Source: Alteromonas_E sp965248545 (GTDB taxonomy: Bacteria > Pseudomonadota > Gammaproteobacteria > Enterobacterales > Alteromonadaceae). From it: a stretch of DNA of 64,000 nucleotides. The translations under genes were made by a program, and so were the position numbers. The stretch spans positions 3,720,001-3,784,000 of the forward strand of contig OZ252110.1 in NCBI GenBank assembly GCA_965248545.1. Direction: 5' to 3'. Shown in pieces: positions 9,041 through 17,084 of the stretch (position 1 is the stretch's first letter; the number at the start of each line of letters is the position of its first letter). The notes below the pieces were generated by a model. It was not told the DNA's origin. It did not search any database and worked only from the letters and a program-made list of their open reading frames with translations.

Positions 9041-9568
9041 TTACTCCTGATCTCGCTTAAGTTCTTTCAAAACCGCAAATGGGTTTTCGCGCGTATCTGC
9101 CTCTGCTATCTGACCAAATGACATGTCATCTTGTTTAACACTGCACAACTCCTCTGCATGAAGCGGTACAATGGGTAAAGATAGTATCAATTCGTCTTCG
9201 AGCAGTTGAAATAAATCAATTTCTCCGTATTCATTTACTTCTACTGGCTCATACGCTTCCGGTATTTCATCGACTTGCTCTGTCCCCTGCACTGGGCTAA
9301 AGCAAAATTCGACATCAACTGGGTGAGCTAGCTCACCATAACACCGTTGACAAGTAAGTGTAACTTCAGTGCTCATCGAGCCGTGGAAGATGACTAGACC
9401 CTGCGCGTCTTTTTCAAACTTCACTTGAACGTCAACGAATTCGTTGCACTGTCGTACTGCGTCCATTAATCTCGTCATATCTTTAGCAGCAATTACGCCA
9501 GTATAATCCGAACGTTTTATTGCACTTTTGACTGGGTCAAGTTTGTGGGGCAGTTTCACTTTTTGCAT
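9041..9568 (-). CDS. yceD: YceD family protein (DUF177)
   Basis: YceD proteins are associated with 23S rRNA accumulation and accompany rpmF in many bacteria; the biochemical activity is not settled. The 175-residue protein has a CQRC pair near residues 69-72 (LTCQRCYGEL) and an acidic middle segment leading to ELILSLPIVPLH, both typical of the family. It starts at ATG 9568 and is followed three bases later by rpmF. It is divergent from maf across a 50-base gap. Confidence 0.9.
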   Translation of the reverse strand: MQKVKLPHKLDPVKSAIKRSDYTGVIAAKDMTRLMDAVRQCNEFVDVQVKFEKDAQGLVIFHGSMSTEVTLTCQRCYGELAHPVDVEFCFSPVQGTEQVDEIPEAYEPVEVNEYGEIDLFQLLEDELILSLPIVPLHAEELCSVKQDDMSFGQIAEADTRENPFAVLKELKRDQE

Positions 9569-9618
9569 AGCGCGCGCATAATATAGAGAATCAGCAGTAG
9601 AGTCAAAGATTTAATTAC

Positions 9619-10263
9619 ATGAATAAAGCCGCCGAAGCCGCTAATAATAACAACTTGCCTCTGATTTTAGCATCTACTTCCAAATACAAACGACAACTAC
9701 TCGAAAAGCTCATCAGTTCATTCGACGTGCAGGCTCCTAATGTTGCGGAGTTAACGGTGGCCAGTGAGTCTCCTGAACAGATGGCGATCCGCCTGGCAAC
9801 GGAGAAGGCCCAAGCCGTCTACCAACGCTTTCCTGAGCATATTGTGATCGGTGCAGATCAAGTGTGTTCTGTGGACAAACCCGGCGAACAGCCACATATA
9901 CTGGGTAAACCCGGCACCGTAGATAAGGCGATAGAACAATTAACCTTGTGCAGTGGCAAAACCGTGCGCTTTTATACGGCTATTTCAGTCTATGCGCCGG
10001 GTAGAACAGAACCAATACAGTATTGTGAGACCACTCTAGTTGAGTTTCGCGCCTTGTCGGCTGCGGCGATAAGTCAATACGTGGCGATTGAAAAACCGTT
10101 AGACTGCGCCGGTAGCTTTAAATCTGAAGGCTTGGGCATTCGTCTGTTTAAATCTATCCAAACGCGCGACCCAAATGCATTGATTGGCTTGCCATTAATA
10201 GGCCTCGTGGATATTTTCAACCAACTTGATATTGAAGTGCTCAACTACCGCGACAAAGGGTAG
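9619..10263 (+). CDS. Maf-family nucleoside triphosphate pyrophosphatase
   Basis: Maf/YceF proteins hydrolyse non-canonical or modified nucleoside triphosphates such as m7GTP. The 214-residue protein has the N-terminal LILASTSKYKRQLLE motif, the active-site GADQVC near residue 75 and a C-terminal GLPLIGLVDI. Its location beside yceD and rpmF is that of the YceF (m7GTP) subgroup. It has an asparagine-rich N-terminal extension of about 14 residues. The closing stretch runs towards a convergent HAD gene 14 bases away. Confidence 0.9.
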   Translation: MNKAAEAANNNNLPLILASTSKYKRQLLEKLISSFDVQAPNVAELTVASESPEQMAIRLATEKAQAVYQRFPEHIVIGADQVCSVDKPGEQPHILGKPGTVDKAIEQLTLCSGKTVRFYTAISVYAPGRTEPIQYCETTLVEFRALSAAAISQYVAIEKPLDCAGSFKSEGLGIRLFKSIQTRDPNALIGLPLIGLVDIFNQLDIEVLNYRDKG

Positions 10264-10277
10264 CGGCCGTTATGCCA

Positions 10278-10928
10278 CTAATGATGCAACAGGAACTGGT
10301 GTAACTCAGCGACGCTCTCGGCAATTATTTTGGGATCATATTGGCGCAAAACTGATTCTTCATGCACACCGTAGTTCACTGCTACTCTATCCATCCCTAA
10401 AGACTGGGCCATTTGCATATCGTAACTGGTATCTCCAATCATCAAGCTACGCTCGACGTCGATACCGGTTTCGGCTAACAACTGACTGAGCATATCGGGC
10501 GATGGTTTTGATTCTGCCTCGTCAGCACAGCGTGAATGCGAAAAATAATGGCCGGTACCGGTTTGTTGCCACGCACGATTGAGGCCTCTTCTTGCCTTAC
10601 CCGTCGCGACTGCCAGCGTTCGCGGTTGTGCGGACAACATATCAAACAATGGCAAAATACCCGGGAACAGAGGACATGGCGTTTGGTCGCTATTGAGATA
10701 GTTGTATTTATAGCGTTCGACAATCTTGTCAATCAAGGCTGAGTCTTGCAGATCAAATAACTGACCAATGGCGGGTACTAAGGAAATGCCAATAATATGT
10801 TCCACCGCTTCGCGAGACGGTACCGCCAGATCACAATCAAGCGCAGCTTGCTGCATACAATGAACAATTTTTGCGGCCGAATCCATTACCGTGCCATCCC
10901 AATCAAAAATCACCAGTTGATACTTCAT
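10278..10928 (-). CDS. HAD-family hydrolase (phosphoglycolate phosphatase-like)
   Basis: A HAD phosphatase of unknown substrate. The 216-residue protein shows motif I FDWDGTVMDS, motif II ATGK near residue 108, and motif IV GDTSYDMQMA. A cap domain lies between motifs I and II. Its ATG overlaps the rluC stop by one base (TAATG). A HAD gene directly after rluC is also found in pseudomonads, so the pairing is old, but the phosphatase role is not established. Confidence 0.85.
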   Translation of the reverse strand: MKYQLVIFDWDGTVMDSAAKIVHCMQQAALDCDLAVPSREAVEHIIGISLVPAIGQLFDLQDSALIDKIVERYKYNYLNSDQTPCPLFPGILPLFDMLSAQPRTLAVATGKARRGLNRAWQQTGTGHYFSHSRCADEAESKPSPDMLSQLLAETGIDVERSLMIGDTSYDMQMAQSLGMDRVAVNYGVHEESVLRQYDPKIIAESVAELHQFLLHH

Positions 10929-11887
10929 TAACCTCTGTCCTTAGCTGCGAGTTGCGTCAGCAGTGCCTCTAATTTGGGCTCAAGCGGTGCTTGATATTTA
11001 ACCTGTTCCTGAGTGTGCGGGTGAATAAACGCAATTGAGCGCGCATGTAAAAACAAGCGGTCTAAACCGAACGGCTGAATCCACTGCTCAAATTCTGCAT
11101 CTGCATACTTGGGGTCACCGCCTATACAATGCCCCGCATGTTGACAGTGCACCCGAATCTGATGGGTTCTACCCGTGATCGGTGACGCCTCAACAAGGGT
11201 CGCATGATCATATTGTTCAAGGATCCGAAAGCGTGTTTCAGAGGGTTTGCCATTCGGGTTAACAAATACCATTCGCTCGCCTGACTTAAGGACATTTTTA
11301 TGGAGCGGCGCTTTCACTTTAAAGCGATTGCTCGGCCATTGCCCTGCAACCAACGCTAAATAGCGCTTATCGACGGTTTTGTCACGTAGCTGTTGATGCA
11401 AGCTATTCAGCGCTGAGCGCTTTTTCGCCACCAGGATACAGCCAGACGTCTCGCGATCGAGTCGATGCACAAGCTCTAGAAATTTTGCTTGTGGACGCAA
11501 TGCCCGGAGCCCTTCAATAAGCCCAAAACTCAAGCCACTACCACCATGTACCGCGATACCACTTGGCTTGTTTATAACGATGATGCGGTCGTCTTCGTGA
11601 ATAATAGCCGACTCTAACTGCGATACACGCTCTAGTTTAGTTGACGGTAACGCATTGGGTTCAGACTGACGAACAGGTGGAATGCGCACGATATCACCAC
11701 TACACAACTTGTATTCAGGCTTAACCCGCTTCTTATTTACCCTGACCTCGCCTTTGCGCAAGATACGGTAAACCAAACTCTTAGGTACACCTTTGAGTTG
11801 ACTGTGTAGGAAATTGTCTACGCGTTGTCCTTGATGGTCTTCATCAATCGTACGAAACTGGACTTTGGTGGTGGCTTCATTTTGCAT
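10928..11887 (-). CDS. rluC: 23S rRNA pseudouridine synthase RluC
   Basis: RluC makes pseudouridines in helix 35 and the peptidyl-transferase region of 23S rRNA. From ATG 11887 the protein is 319 residues, the usual length; the open frame continues to a GTG at 11992 without support. An S4 RNA-binding domain covers about residues 15-65 (QRVDNFL, VPKSLVYRILRKGEVRVN). The catalytic Asp lies in HRLDRETSG, and RTHQIRVH is the family's second signature. It is divergent from rne, as in E. coli. Confidence 0.94.
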   Translation of the reverse strand: MQNEATTKVQFRTIDEDHQGQRVDNFLHSQLKGVPKSLVYRILRKGEVRVNKKRVKPEYKLCSGDIVRIPPVRQSEPNALPSTKLERVSQLESAIIHEDDRIIVINKPSGIAVHGGSGLSFGLIEGLRALRPQAKFLELVHRLDRETSGCILVAKKRSALNSLHQQLRDKTVDKRYLALVAGQWPSNRFKVKAPLHKNVLKSGERMVFVNPNGKPSETRFRILEQYDHATLVEASPITGRTHQIRVHCQHAGHCIGGDPKYADAEFEQWIQPFGLDRLFLHARSIAFIHPHTQEQVKYQAPLEPKLEALLTQLAAKDRG

Positions 11888-11937
11888 GGCGCGAAGTTTA
11901 ACGCAATTGGCGCCTAAACCAACCAAAAATTCACTGC

Positions 11938-11967
11938 TTGCGAGAATTAGGTAAAAAATGCGATAAT
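11938..11967 (+). promoter_or_regulatory. Candidate rne promoter
   Basis: TTGCGA (11938-11943) and GATAAT (11962-11967) are 18 bases apart. This would start transcription near 11974 and give an RNase E leader of about 420 bases, close to the length of the autoregulatory leader known in E. coli. The promoter lies inside the unsupported upstream extension of rluC, which favours the shorter rluC start. Confidence 0.5.
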
Positions 11968-11973
11968 GTCGCG

Positions 11974-12393
11974 TCCAAGCGTTACGTGCCACACAGCACT
12001 GTTTAAATCAACGCGGATTCCATCTGTCGACGAGCCCAACATTTGCGCCGTCCTCTGATGAAGAAAAAAACGTAAAAGTTAACTCTGAGTAACGTCAAAA
12101 TGAGCAAGATGCTCACAAAAAACTTGGCGTTCAAAAGCGATAATAATGACAATCGCCGCGAATCAGATACTGAATTGAATACCAGCTGTGGCTTTTATTA
12201 CAAGCCGCCGCGAACGAACAATTAGATAGAGGGTGCCACCCTGACACCGCATTGCTGAAGAGACAGCGGCCCTAGAACAGTGGGCAAATGCGGTTAACTG
12301 GCAAAACACACAACTGCTCGTCGTGAGACGTCCCGTACCCGTGTGCGGTTCAATGATGTGTCTTTTTTCGGTGATTTACTGAGAAAAGTAATA
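11974..12393 (+). promoter_or_regulatory. Long rne 5' leader, probable RNase E autoregulatory region
   Basis: About 400 bases with no convincing gene separate the rne promoter from its ATG. A small hairpin, GGCTT (12190-12194) with AAGCC (12202-12206) around an A/T-rich loop, and other short stems are present. In E. coli a leader of similar length and place contains hairpins bound and cut by RNase E to control its own mRNA. Homology of this leader is inferred from position and length, not shown. Confidence 0.45.
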
Positions 12394-15309
12394 ATGAAAA
12401 GAATGTTAATCAACGCAACTCAACAGGAAGAGATGCGTGTTGCCCTAGTTGACGGGCAAAAGTTGTATGACTTGGACATTGAAAGTCCCGGACACGAACA
12501 GAAAAAAGCCAACATATATAAAGGAACTATCACACGCGTAGAGCCCAGTCTCGAAGCGGCTTTTGTTGACTACGGTGCTGAGCGCCACGGCTTCCTCCCC
12601 CTTAAAGAAATCGCCAAAACATACTTCCCTGACGGCTACAAATTCGATGGTCGCCCGAGTATTAAAGATGTTATCCGCGAAGGACAAGAAGTTATTGTCC
12701 AAGTGGATAAGGAAGAGCGCGGTCAAAAAGGTGCGGCATTAACGACCTTTATTTCCTTAGCTGGCAGCTACCTGGTTTTGATGCCCAATAACCCAAGAGC
12801 AGGCGGTATTTCACGCCGTATCGAAGGTGATGAGCGCACAGAACTCAAACAAGCATTAAACCAACTGGATTTACCAGAAGGTATGGGCTTGATTGTCAGA
12901 ACCGCAGGTGTTGGTAAATCATATGAAGAGCTAGCGTGGGACTTGAGTGTTCTCATTACGCATTGGAGCGCTATCAGCAAAGTGGCAGAAGAACGCCCTG
13001 CTCCATTCTTAATTCACCAAGAAAGTAACGTCATTGTGCGCGCCATCCGCGACTATTTAAGACGTGACATCGGCGAGATTCTGATCGACAAAACCGCGAT
13101 CTACGAACAAGCACTGCAACACATCCAATTGGTTCGCCCAGACTTTGTCAATCGAGTGAAATTGTACAAGGGTGAAGTCCCGTTATTCAGTCACTATCAA
13201 ATCGAAAGCCAGATTGAATCCGCGTTCCAAAGAGAGGTTCGTTTGCCGTCTGGAGGATCCATTGTTATCGATCCGACTGAAGCCCTTACCTCTATCGATA
13301 TTAACTCTGCTCGCGCAACAAAGGGCGGCGATATCGAAGAAACAGCATTAAACACTAACTTAGAAGCGGCCGACGAAATCGCCCGTCAGTTGCGCTTGCG
13401 TGACCTTGGCGGTTTGGTGGTAATCGATTTCATCGATATGACCCCAGTGCGGAATCAACGCGAAGTTGAAAACCGTATGCAAAACGCTGTCGGCCCTGAC
13501 CGAGCACGCGTGCAAATAGGCCGTATCTCACGCTTTGGCTTACTCGAAATGTCGCGTCAGCGTTTGCGTCCTTCTCTCGGCGATTCTGCGCACATCGTGT
13601 GCCCAAGATGTAGTGGTCACGGAACGATACGTGGAACAGAGTCTCTCGCGTTATCGATTTTGAGAATACTTGAAGAAGAAAGTATCAAAGAAAACACAGC
13701 GCAACTTGAAGCACAGTTGCCGGTAAATGTTGCGACCTACCTATTAAACGAAAAGCGCAAAGCAATTCGTTCAATTGAACAACGTCACAATGTCGAGCTG
13801 CTGTTGTTACCAAATCCAAACTTAGAAACGCCTCACTATCAGATCGAGCGTCGTCGTGCCGATGAGACGGTTAAAGATGCGAGTTACTCGGTTAATCTAA
13901 TTGAAAAAGAAGCTGAGCAATCTGAAACGAGCACTGCGACAGTCGTTAAACGCGAAGAACCCGCGTTGCAAGGACTGGTAGCGCCACCGCAACCGGCGCC
14001 AGCTCCTGCTCCACAAAAAGCAGCCGATGACACGCCTGGTGTGGTCGAAAAGCTGGTGAGTTGGATTAAAGGGCTGTTTGAAAAAGAAGAAGAAAAGCCG
14101 AAGAAGAAACCCCAAGGCCGTGGCCGTGGACGCAACCAGCAGAAACGCAACAACCGCTCACGTAACAAGCAAGGTGGGCAACAGCGTCGCAATGACAATA
14201 GAAAGAACGCTAAATCCGAGACGGATGAAAAGCGTTCAAACAAGCCTCAGTCTGAAAAGCAACGTCGCAATCAGAATGACAAACGCACGCGCGGAAAAAA
14301 TCGTCAGGACAAGGCTGCCTCAGAAGAGCTTGAGCAGAACGATTCAAATACTGCTGCGACAAAAGAGGTTAAAGAACGTAGAACCCGTCGCAATAATCGC
14401 AAAAGCGTGAGAGCTAAGAATGAAAATGCTGTTGAGGCGCAAGAAGGTACACAAGTTGTAGCCGATACAGATAGCCAAGCAAAAGACACTAACGCTGCTG
14501 AAAAGCCTACGAAAGAGCGTAGGCCACGTCGAGCGAAACGCACGGAAAAGGCAGAGCCAGTCGCTGAAGCGGCCGCAACCGAAACGACCGATACGGTTGC
14601 ACAAGAATCAGAAGTGCAAGCGTCAAGTGATGAAGCAACGGAAGCGACTGAGACCAAGCCTAGAAATGGTCGCACACGCCGTAGCCCTCGTCATGCCAGA
14701 GCGGCCGGTCAGAAGCGTAAGAAGCAATCAGAAAATGACAACGCACAGGATGAGTTGAACTTCGATGCTCCGGTTGAGACGAGTACAGAAGCAGCCAGCA
14801 CTGAGTCTGTTGCAGAAGTATCCGAGCAGGCACCTGTTGAAGCAAAAACAGCACAACCCGTTGCTGAGGCGAAACAGGAAGAAGCGCAGGTCAATACGAC
14901 CGACGAGGCTCCTGTAGTACCGGATCTGTTTGAGTCTGTTGACGCTCCAAAAGCAGAAACAAGTGCAGAAACAGCTGAAGAAGCAAGCGCAGAAACAGCT
15001 GAAGAAGCAAGCGAAGCAGTGGCAGAGGCAGAAGACACTACTGAAGTAGTAGCTGAGACTAGCGAAACTGTCGAAGCGCCTAAAACTGCTGTACAGAAAC
15101 CTGCAGAGCCAGCGATTCGATTAGTCAAGCGCGCCAGTCATCCGATGGCGACGCCTGCCGTAATTGATGTTGTATTTGGTGAACTTCCAGCCAAAGCGAT
15201 TGAAAATGCAGCAAGACCAGAGTTGGCCGTCAGTGGACGTATTGCTGCAATGGCATCGGTTTCAGCTCGTGCACAAGCGCCTATGGCGTCTCCTGCCGCA
15301 GTTGAATAA
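12394..15309 (+). CDS. rne: Ribonuclease E
   Basis: RNase E is the essential endonuclease of mRNA decay and rRNA/tRNA processing, and the scaffold of the degradosome at the inner membrane. The ATG at 12394 (MKRMLINATQQEE) is chosen because it matches the enterobacterial N-terminus; the frame extends 17 codons further. An S1 domain covers about residues 35-120. Catalytic aspartates sit in TSIDINSAR and VVIDFIDMT, and the zinc link is CPRCSGHG. The C-terminal 460 residues are low complexity: Arg/Lys-rich blocks, then Glu/Ala-rich acidic repeats. The last residues (GRIAAMAS to ASPAAVE) recall the conserved C-terminal tail that binds PNPase in other species. Confidence 0.97.
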   Translation: MKRMLINATQQEEMRVALVDGQKLYDLDIESPGHEQKKANIYKGTITRVEPSLEAAFVDYGAERHGFLPLKEIAKTYFPDGYKFDGRPSIKDVIREGQEVIVQVDKEERGQKGAALTTFISLAGSYLVLMPNNPRAGGISRRIEGDERTELKQALNQLDLPEGMGLIVRTAGVGKSYEELAWDLSVLITHWSAISKVAEERPAPFLIHQESNVIVRAIRDYLRRDIGEILIDKTAIYEQALQHIQLVRPDFVNRVKLYKGEVPLFSHYQIESQIESAFQREVRLPSGGSIVIDPTEALTSIDINSARATKGGDIEETALNTNLEAADEIARQLRLRDLGGLVVIDFIDMTPVRNQREVENRMQNAVGPDRARVQIGRISRFGLLEMSRQRLRPSLGDSAHIVCPRCSGHGTIRGTESLALSILRILEEESIKENTAQLEAQLPVNVATYLLNEKRKAIRSIEQRHNVELLLLPNPNLETPHYQIERRRADETVKDASYSVNLIEKEAEQSETSTATVVKREEPALQGLVAPPQPAPAPAPQKAADDTPGVVEKLVSWIKGLFEKEEEKPKKKPQGRGRGRNQQKRNNRSRNKQGGQQRRNDNRKNAKSETDEKRSNKPQSEKQRRNQNDKRTRGKNRQDKAASEELEQNDSNTAATKEVKERRTRRNNRKSVRAKNENAVEAQEGTQVVADTDSQAKDTNAAEKPTKERRPRRAKRTEKAEPVAEAAATETTDTVAQESEVQASSDEATEATETKPRNGRTRRSPRHARAAGQKRKKQSENDNAQDELNFDAPVETSTEAASTESVAEVSEQAPVEAKTAQPVAEAKQEEAQVNTTDEAPVVPDLFESVDAPKAETSAETAEEASAETAEEASEAVAEAEDTTEVVAETSETVEAPKTAVQKPAEPAIRLVKRASHPMATPAVIDVVFGELPAKAIENAARPELAVSGRIAAMASVSARAQAPMASPAAVE

Positions 15310-15328
15310 CATGCCATAACAGTCAATA

Positions 15329-15357
15329 AAAAGCCCGGCAAATGCCGGGCTTTTTTA
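15329..15357 (+). terminator. Rho-independent terminator after rne
   Basis: A perfect 9-bp GC-rich stem, AGCCCGGCA with TGCCGGGCT, has a 2-base AA spacer and is followed by a T run (15352-15356). An A run on the left side means it may also end the convergent TetR/SohB transcript, whose last stop lies a few bases away. Confidence 0.9.
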
Positions 15358-15362
15358 TGCCG

Positions 15363-15980
15363 TTATTGTTGAATACCGGATGCGACAAAAAGCGCGAGTC
15401 GCTCAATAATAGCTTCGGTGTCTGGATATTGATTAAAGTCGGCTTGTGCAATTTCTACCAGTGCATTGCTGGATGCCATTGAGAAGACGAAACTGCCAAG
15501 CGCAAAATGCAGTCGCCAAAACAGCTCTTGCTCTGATACATCACTCACACTGCGCCTGAAAAGAGACATAAGCCGCGCAATCGTATCACCGTAATTTCCC
15601 AGTATAAAACTGCGTAAATGTCCTTGAGAATCGCTGTACCCTCGACCGAGTAATTGAATGAACACCGACGCACTGTGAGGCTTGTTCTTATCCATGGCTA
15701 TCAGTGGTGTGATAACACAGCGGATGATGTCGATGACTTCTGGTTGTTCGACTTTCTCTAATTGGTCAAGCTTTGCATCAAGGTTGGGGATGACGCTCTC
15801 AAAATAATTGCGCAATACCGCTTGGATGAGGTTCTTTTTACTACCAAAATGGTAATTGACCGCAGCAAGGTTTACACCCGCTTGCTGCGTTATCATGCGT
15901 GTAGACGTGTGCGTGAACCCTTGGCTTGCAAATAAGCTTTCAGCCGCACTTAAGATCCGTTGTTTAGTCGCTAAACTCAT
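15363..15980 (-). CDS. TetR-family regulator, PsrA-like
   Basis: A 205-residue repressor-type protein. The N-terminal helix-turn-helix (residues 8-55) includes GVNLAAVNYHFGSKKNLIQA, which closely recalls PsrA, the long-chain fatty-acid-responsive regulator of Pseudomonas. The C-terminal ligand domain has a conserved WRLHFALGSF. It follows sohB with an ATGA overlap, so translation is coupled. Control of fatty-acid metabolism is inference from the recognition-helix similarity and from neighbouring acylase and lipase genes; the ligand is unknown. Confidence 0.75.
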   Translation of the reverse strand: MSLATKQRILSAAESLFASQGFTHTSTRMITQQAGVNLAAVNYHFGSKKNLIQAVLRNYFESVIPNLDAKLDQLEKVEQPEVIDIIRCVITPLIAMDKNKPHSASVFIQLLGRGYSDSQGHLRSFILGNYGDTIARLMSLFRRSVSDVSEQELFWRLHFALGSFVFSMASSNALVEIAQADFNQYPDTEAIIERLALFVASGIQQ

Positions 15981-17002
15981 TTAAACAACGACTGTGAGCG
16001 CTCCCACAAACGCATTAAACCGCGTTCTACAGAGACCGAAAGGCTCAAACCCAATTTTTCTGCAACCGATTTCTTCGTTGCGTATTGAACGGCGTAAATT
16101 TTGCGGGAATCGTTTGCCGCCAAGATAAAGTCATCCGACGTAATCAATTCGTCCACTAACCCAAGAGCTAACGCTTTTTGACCATACCAATATTCACCCG
16201 TCGCGACAGTATCGATATCGAGGTCTTGGCGATGCTCTTTCACAAAGGTTTTAAACATTTGATGTACTTCTTCCAGTTCTTGCCTAAATTTATCCCGGCC
16301 ACTGTCATTATTTTCACCAAACATAGTCAACGTGCGTTTGTACTCGCCAGCTGTATGCTGTTCAAAGTCGATGTCATTCTTCTTGAGCAACTTATTGAAA
16401 TTGGGCAGCTGCGCGATAACACCGATAGAACCAATAATCGCAAAATTAGAGGCAATGACCTTATCAGCGACACACGCCATCATGTAGCCTCCACTCGCCG
16501 CAACTTTGTCCACAGACACGGTAAGCTTTATCCCTTTGTCTTTAATTCTTTGCAGCTGCGACGCGGCTAAACCATAGCCATGCACCACACCACCGCCGCT
16601 CTCGACTTTGACCAATACTTCATCTTGTTCACTGGCGACGGTCAAAACCGCGGTAATTTCTTCGCGTAGCGCGTCAACTTCATGCGCATCCATTGACCCA
16701 CTAAAGTCGATAACAAATAGATTCGGCTTTGCATCTTTGTCTTTTGATTTTGACTCAGACTTGGCTTTCTTCTTTTGCTCTTTTTGATACGCTTTGAGCT
16801 CGTCTTTATCTAATAGTGTTTCACGCGCGTATTCACTGACATCTTTGAGTCGTTCTGAGATGGACTCAATGGTCAATTCACCCTTTTGTTGCTTTTGTTG
16901 TTTTGACGCCTGTGCAGCAATACTTGCGACGACAACCACAATGGCAATCACAATCGTAATTGCCTTGGCGAAAAACACGCCGTATTCGTAGAGAAATTCC
17001 AA
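15977..17002 (-). CDS. sohB: Putative signal-peptide-peptidase-like protease SohB (S49)
   Basis: SohB is an inner-membrane serine protease with its active site on the periplasmic side. The 341-residue protein has a membrane segment at about residues 12-32, a charged Lys-rich linker, and an S49 domain with FSGSMDAHEV, GGGVVHGYGLAASQL and the nucleophile Ser in VDKVAASGGYMMA. The start is TTG at 17002 with GAGG five to nine bases upstream, and the following residues (EFLYEYG) align with the known SohB N-terminus. It overlaps the TetR gene downstream. Confidence 0.92.
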   Translation of the reverse strand: MEFLYEYGVFFAKAITIVIAIVVVVASIAAQASKQQKQQKGELTIESISERLKDVSEYARETLLDKDELKAYQKEQKKKAKSESKSKDKDAKPNLFVIDFSGSMDAHEVDALREEITAVLTVASEQDEVLVKVESGGGVVHGYGLAASQLQRIKDKGIKLTVSVDKVAASGGYMMACVADKVIASNFAIIGSIGVIAQLPNFNKLLKKNDIDFEQHTAGEYKRTLTMFGENNDSGRDKFRQELEEVHQMFKTFVKEHRQDLDIDTVATGEYWYGQKALALGLVDELITSDDFILAANDSRKIYAVQYATKKSVAEKLGLSLSVSVERGLMRLWERSQSLFK

Positions 17003-17024
17003 TTTAACCTCGAATATTGATACT

Positions 17025-17056
17025 TAAAAAACAACAAAGGACCTTGCGGCCCTTTG
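17025..17056 (-). terminator. Terminator after the acylase gene
   Basis: An imperfect hairpin (CAAAGG at 17035-17040 with CCTTTG at 17051-17056, plus inner CC/GG pairs) is followed on the minus strand by a T-rich run. It lies between the acylase stop and sohB, so it would separate these two transcripts. Confidence 0.65.
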
Positions 17057-17084
17057 TTTTACTAGGATTACCTATCTTCGAATT

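Noticed and set aside
11888..11992. N-terminal extension of rluC to a GTG at 11992
   Set aside because: It lengthens the protein beyond the family norm and covers the likely rne promoter.
12343..12393. N-terminal extension of RNase E
   Set aside because: The ATG at 12394 gives the conserved N-terminus; the extra 17 codons do not resemble any RNase E.
13884..15128. Several minus-strand open frames opposite the 3' part of rne
   Set aside because: They mirror the low-complexity Arg/Lys/Glu-rich tail of RNase E and carry no start signals or protein-like motifs.
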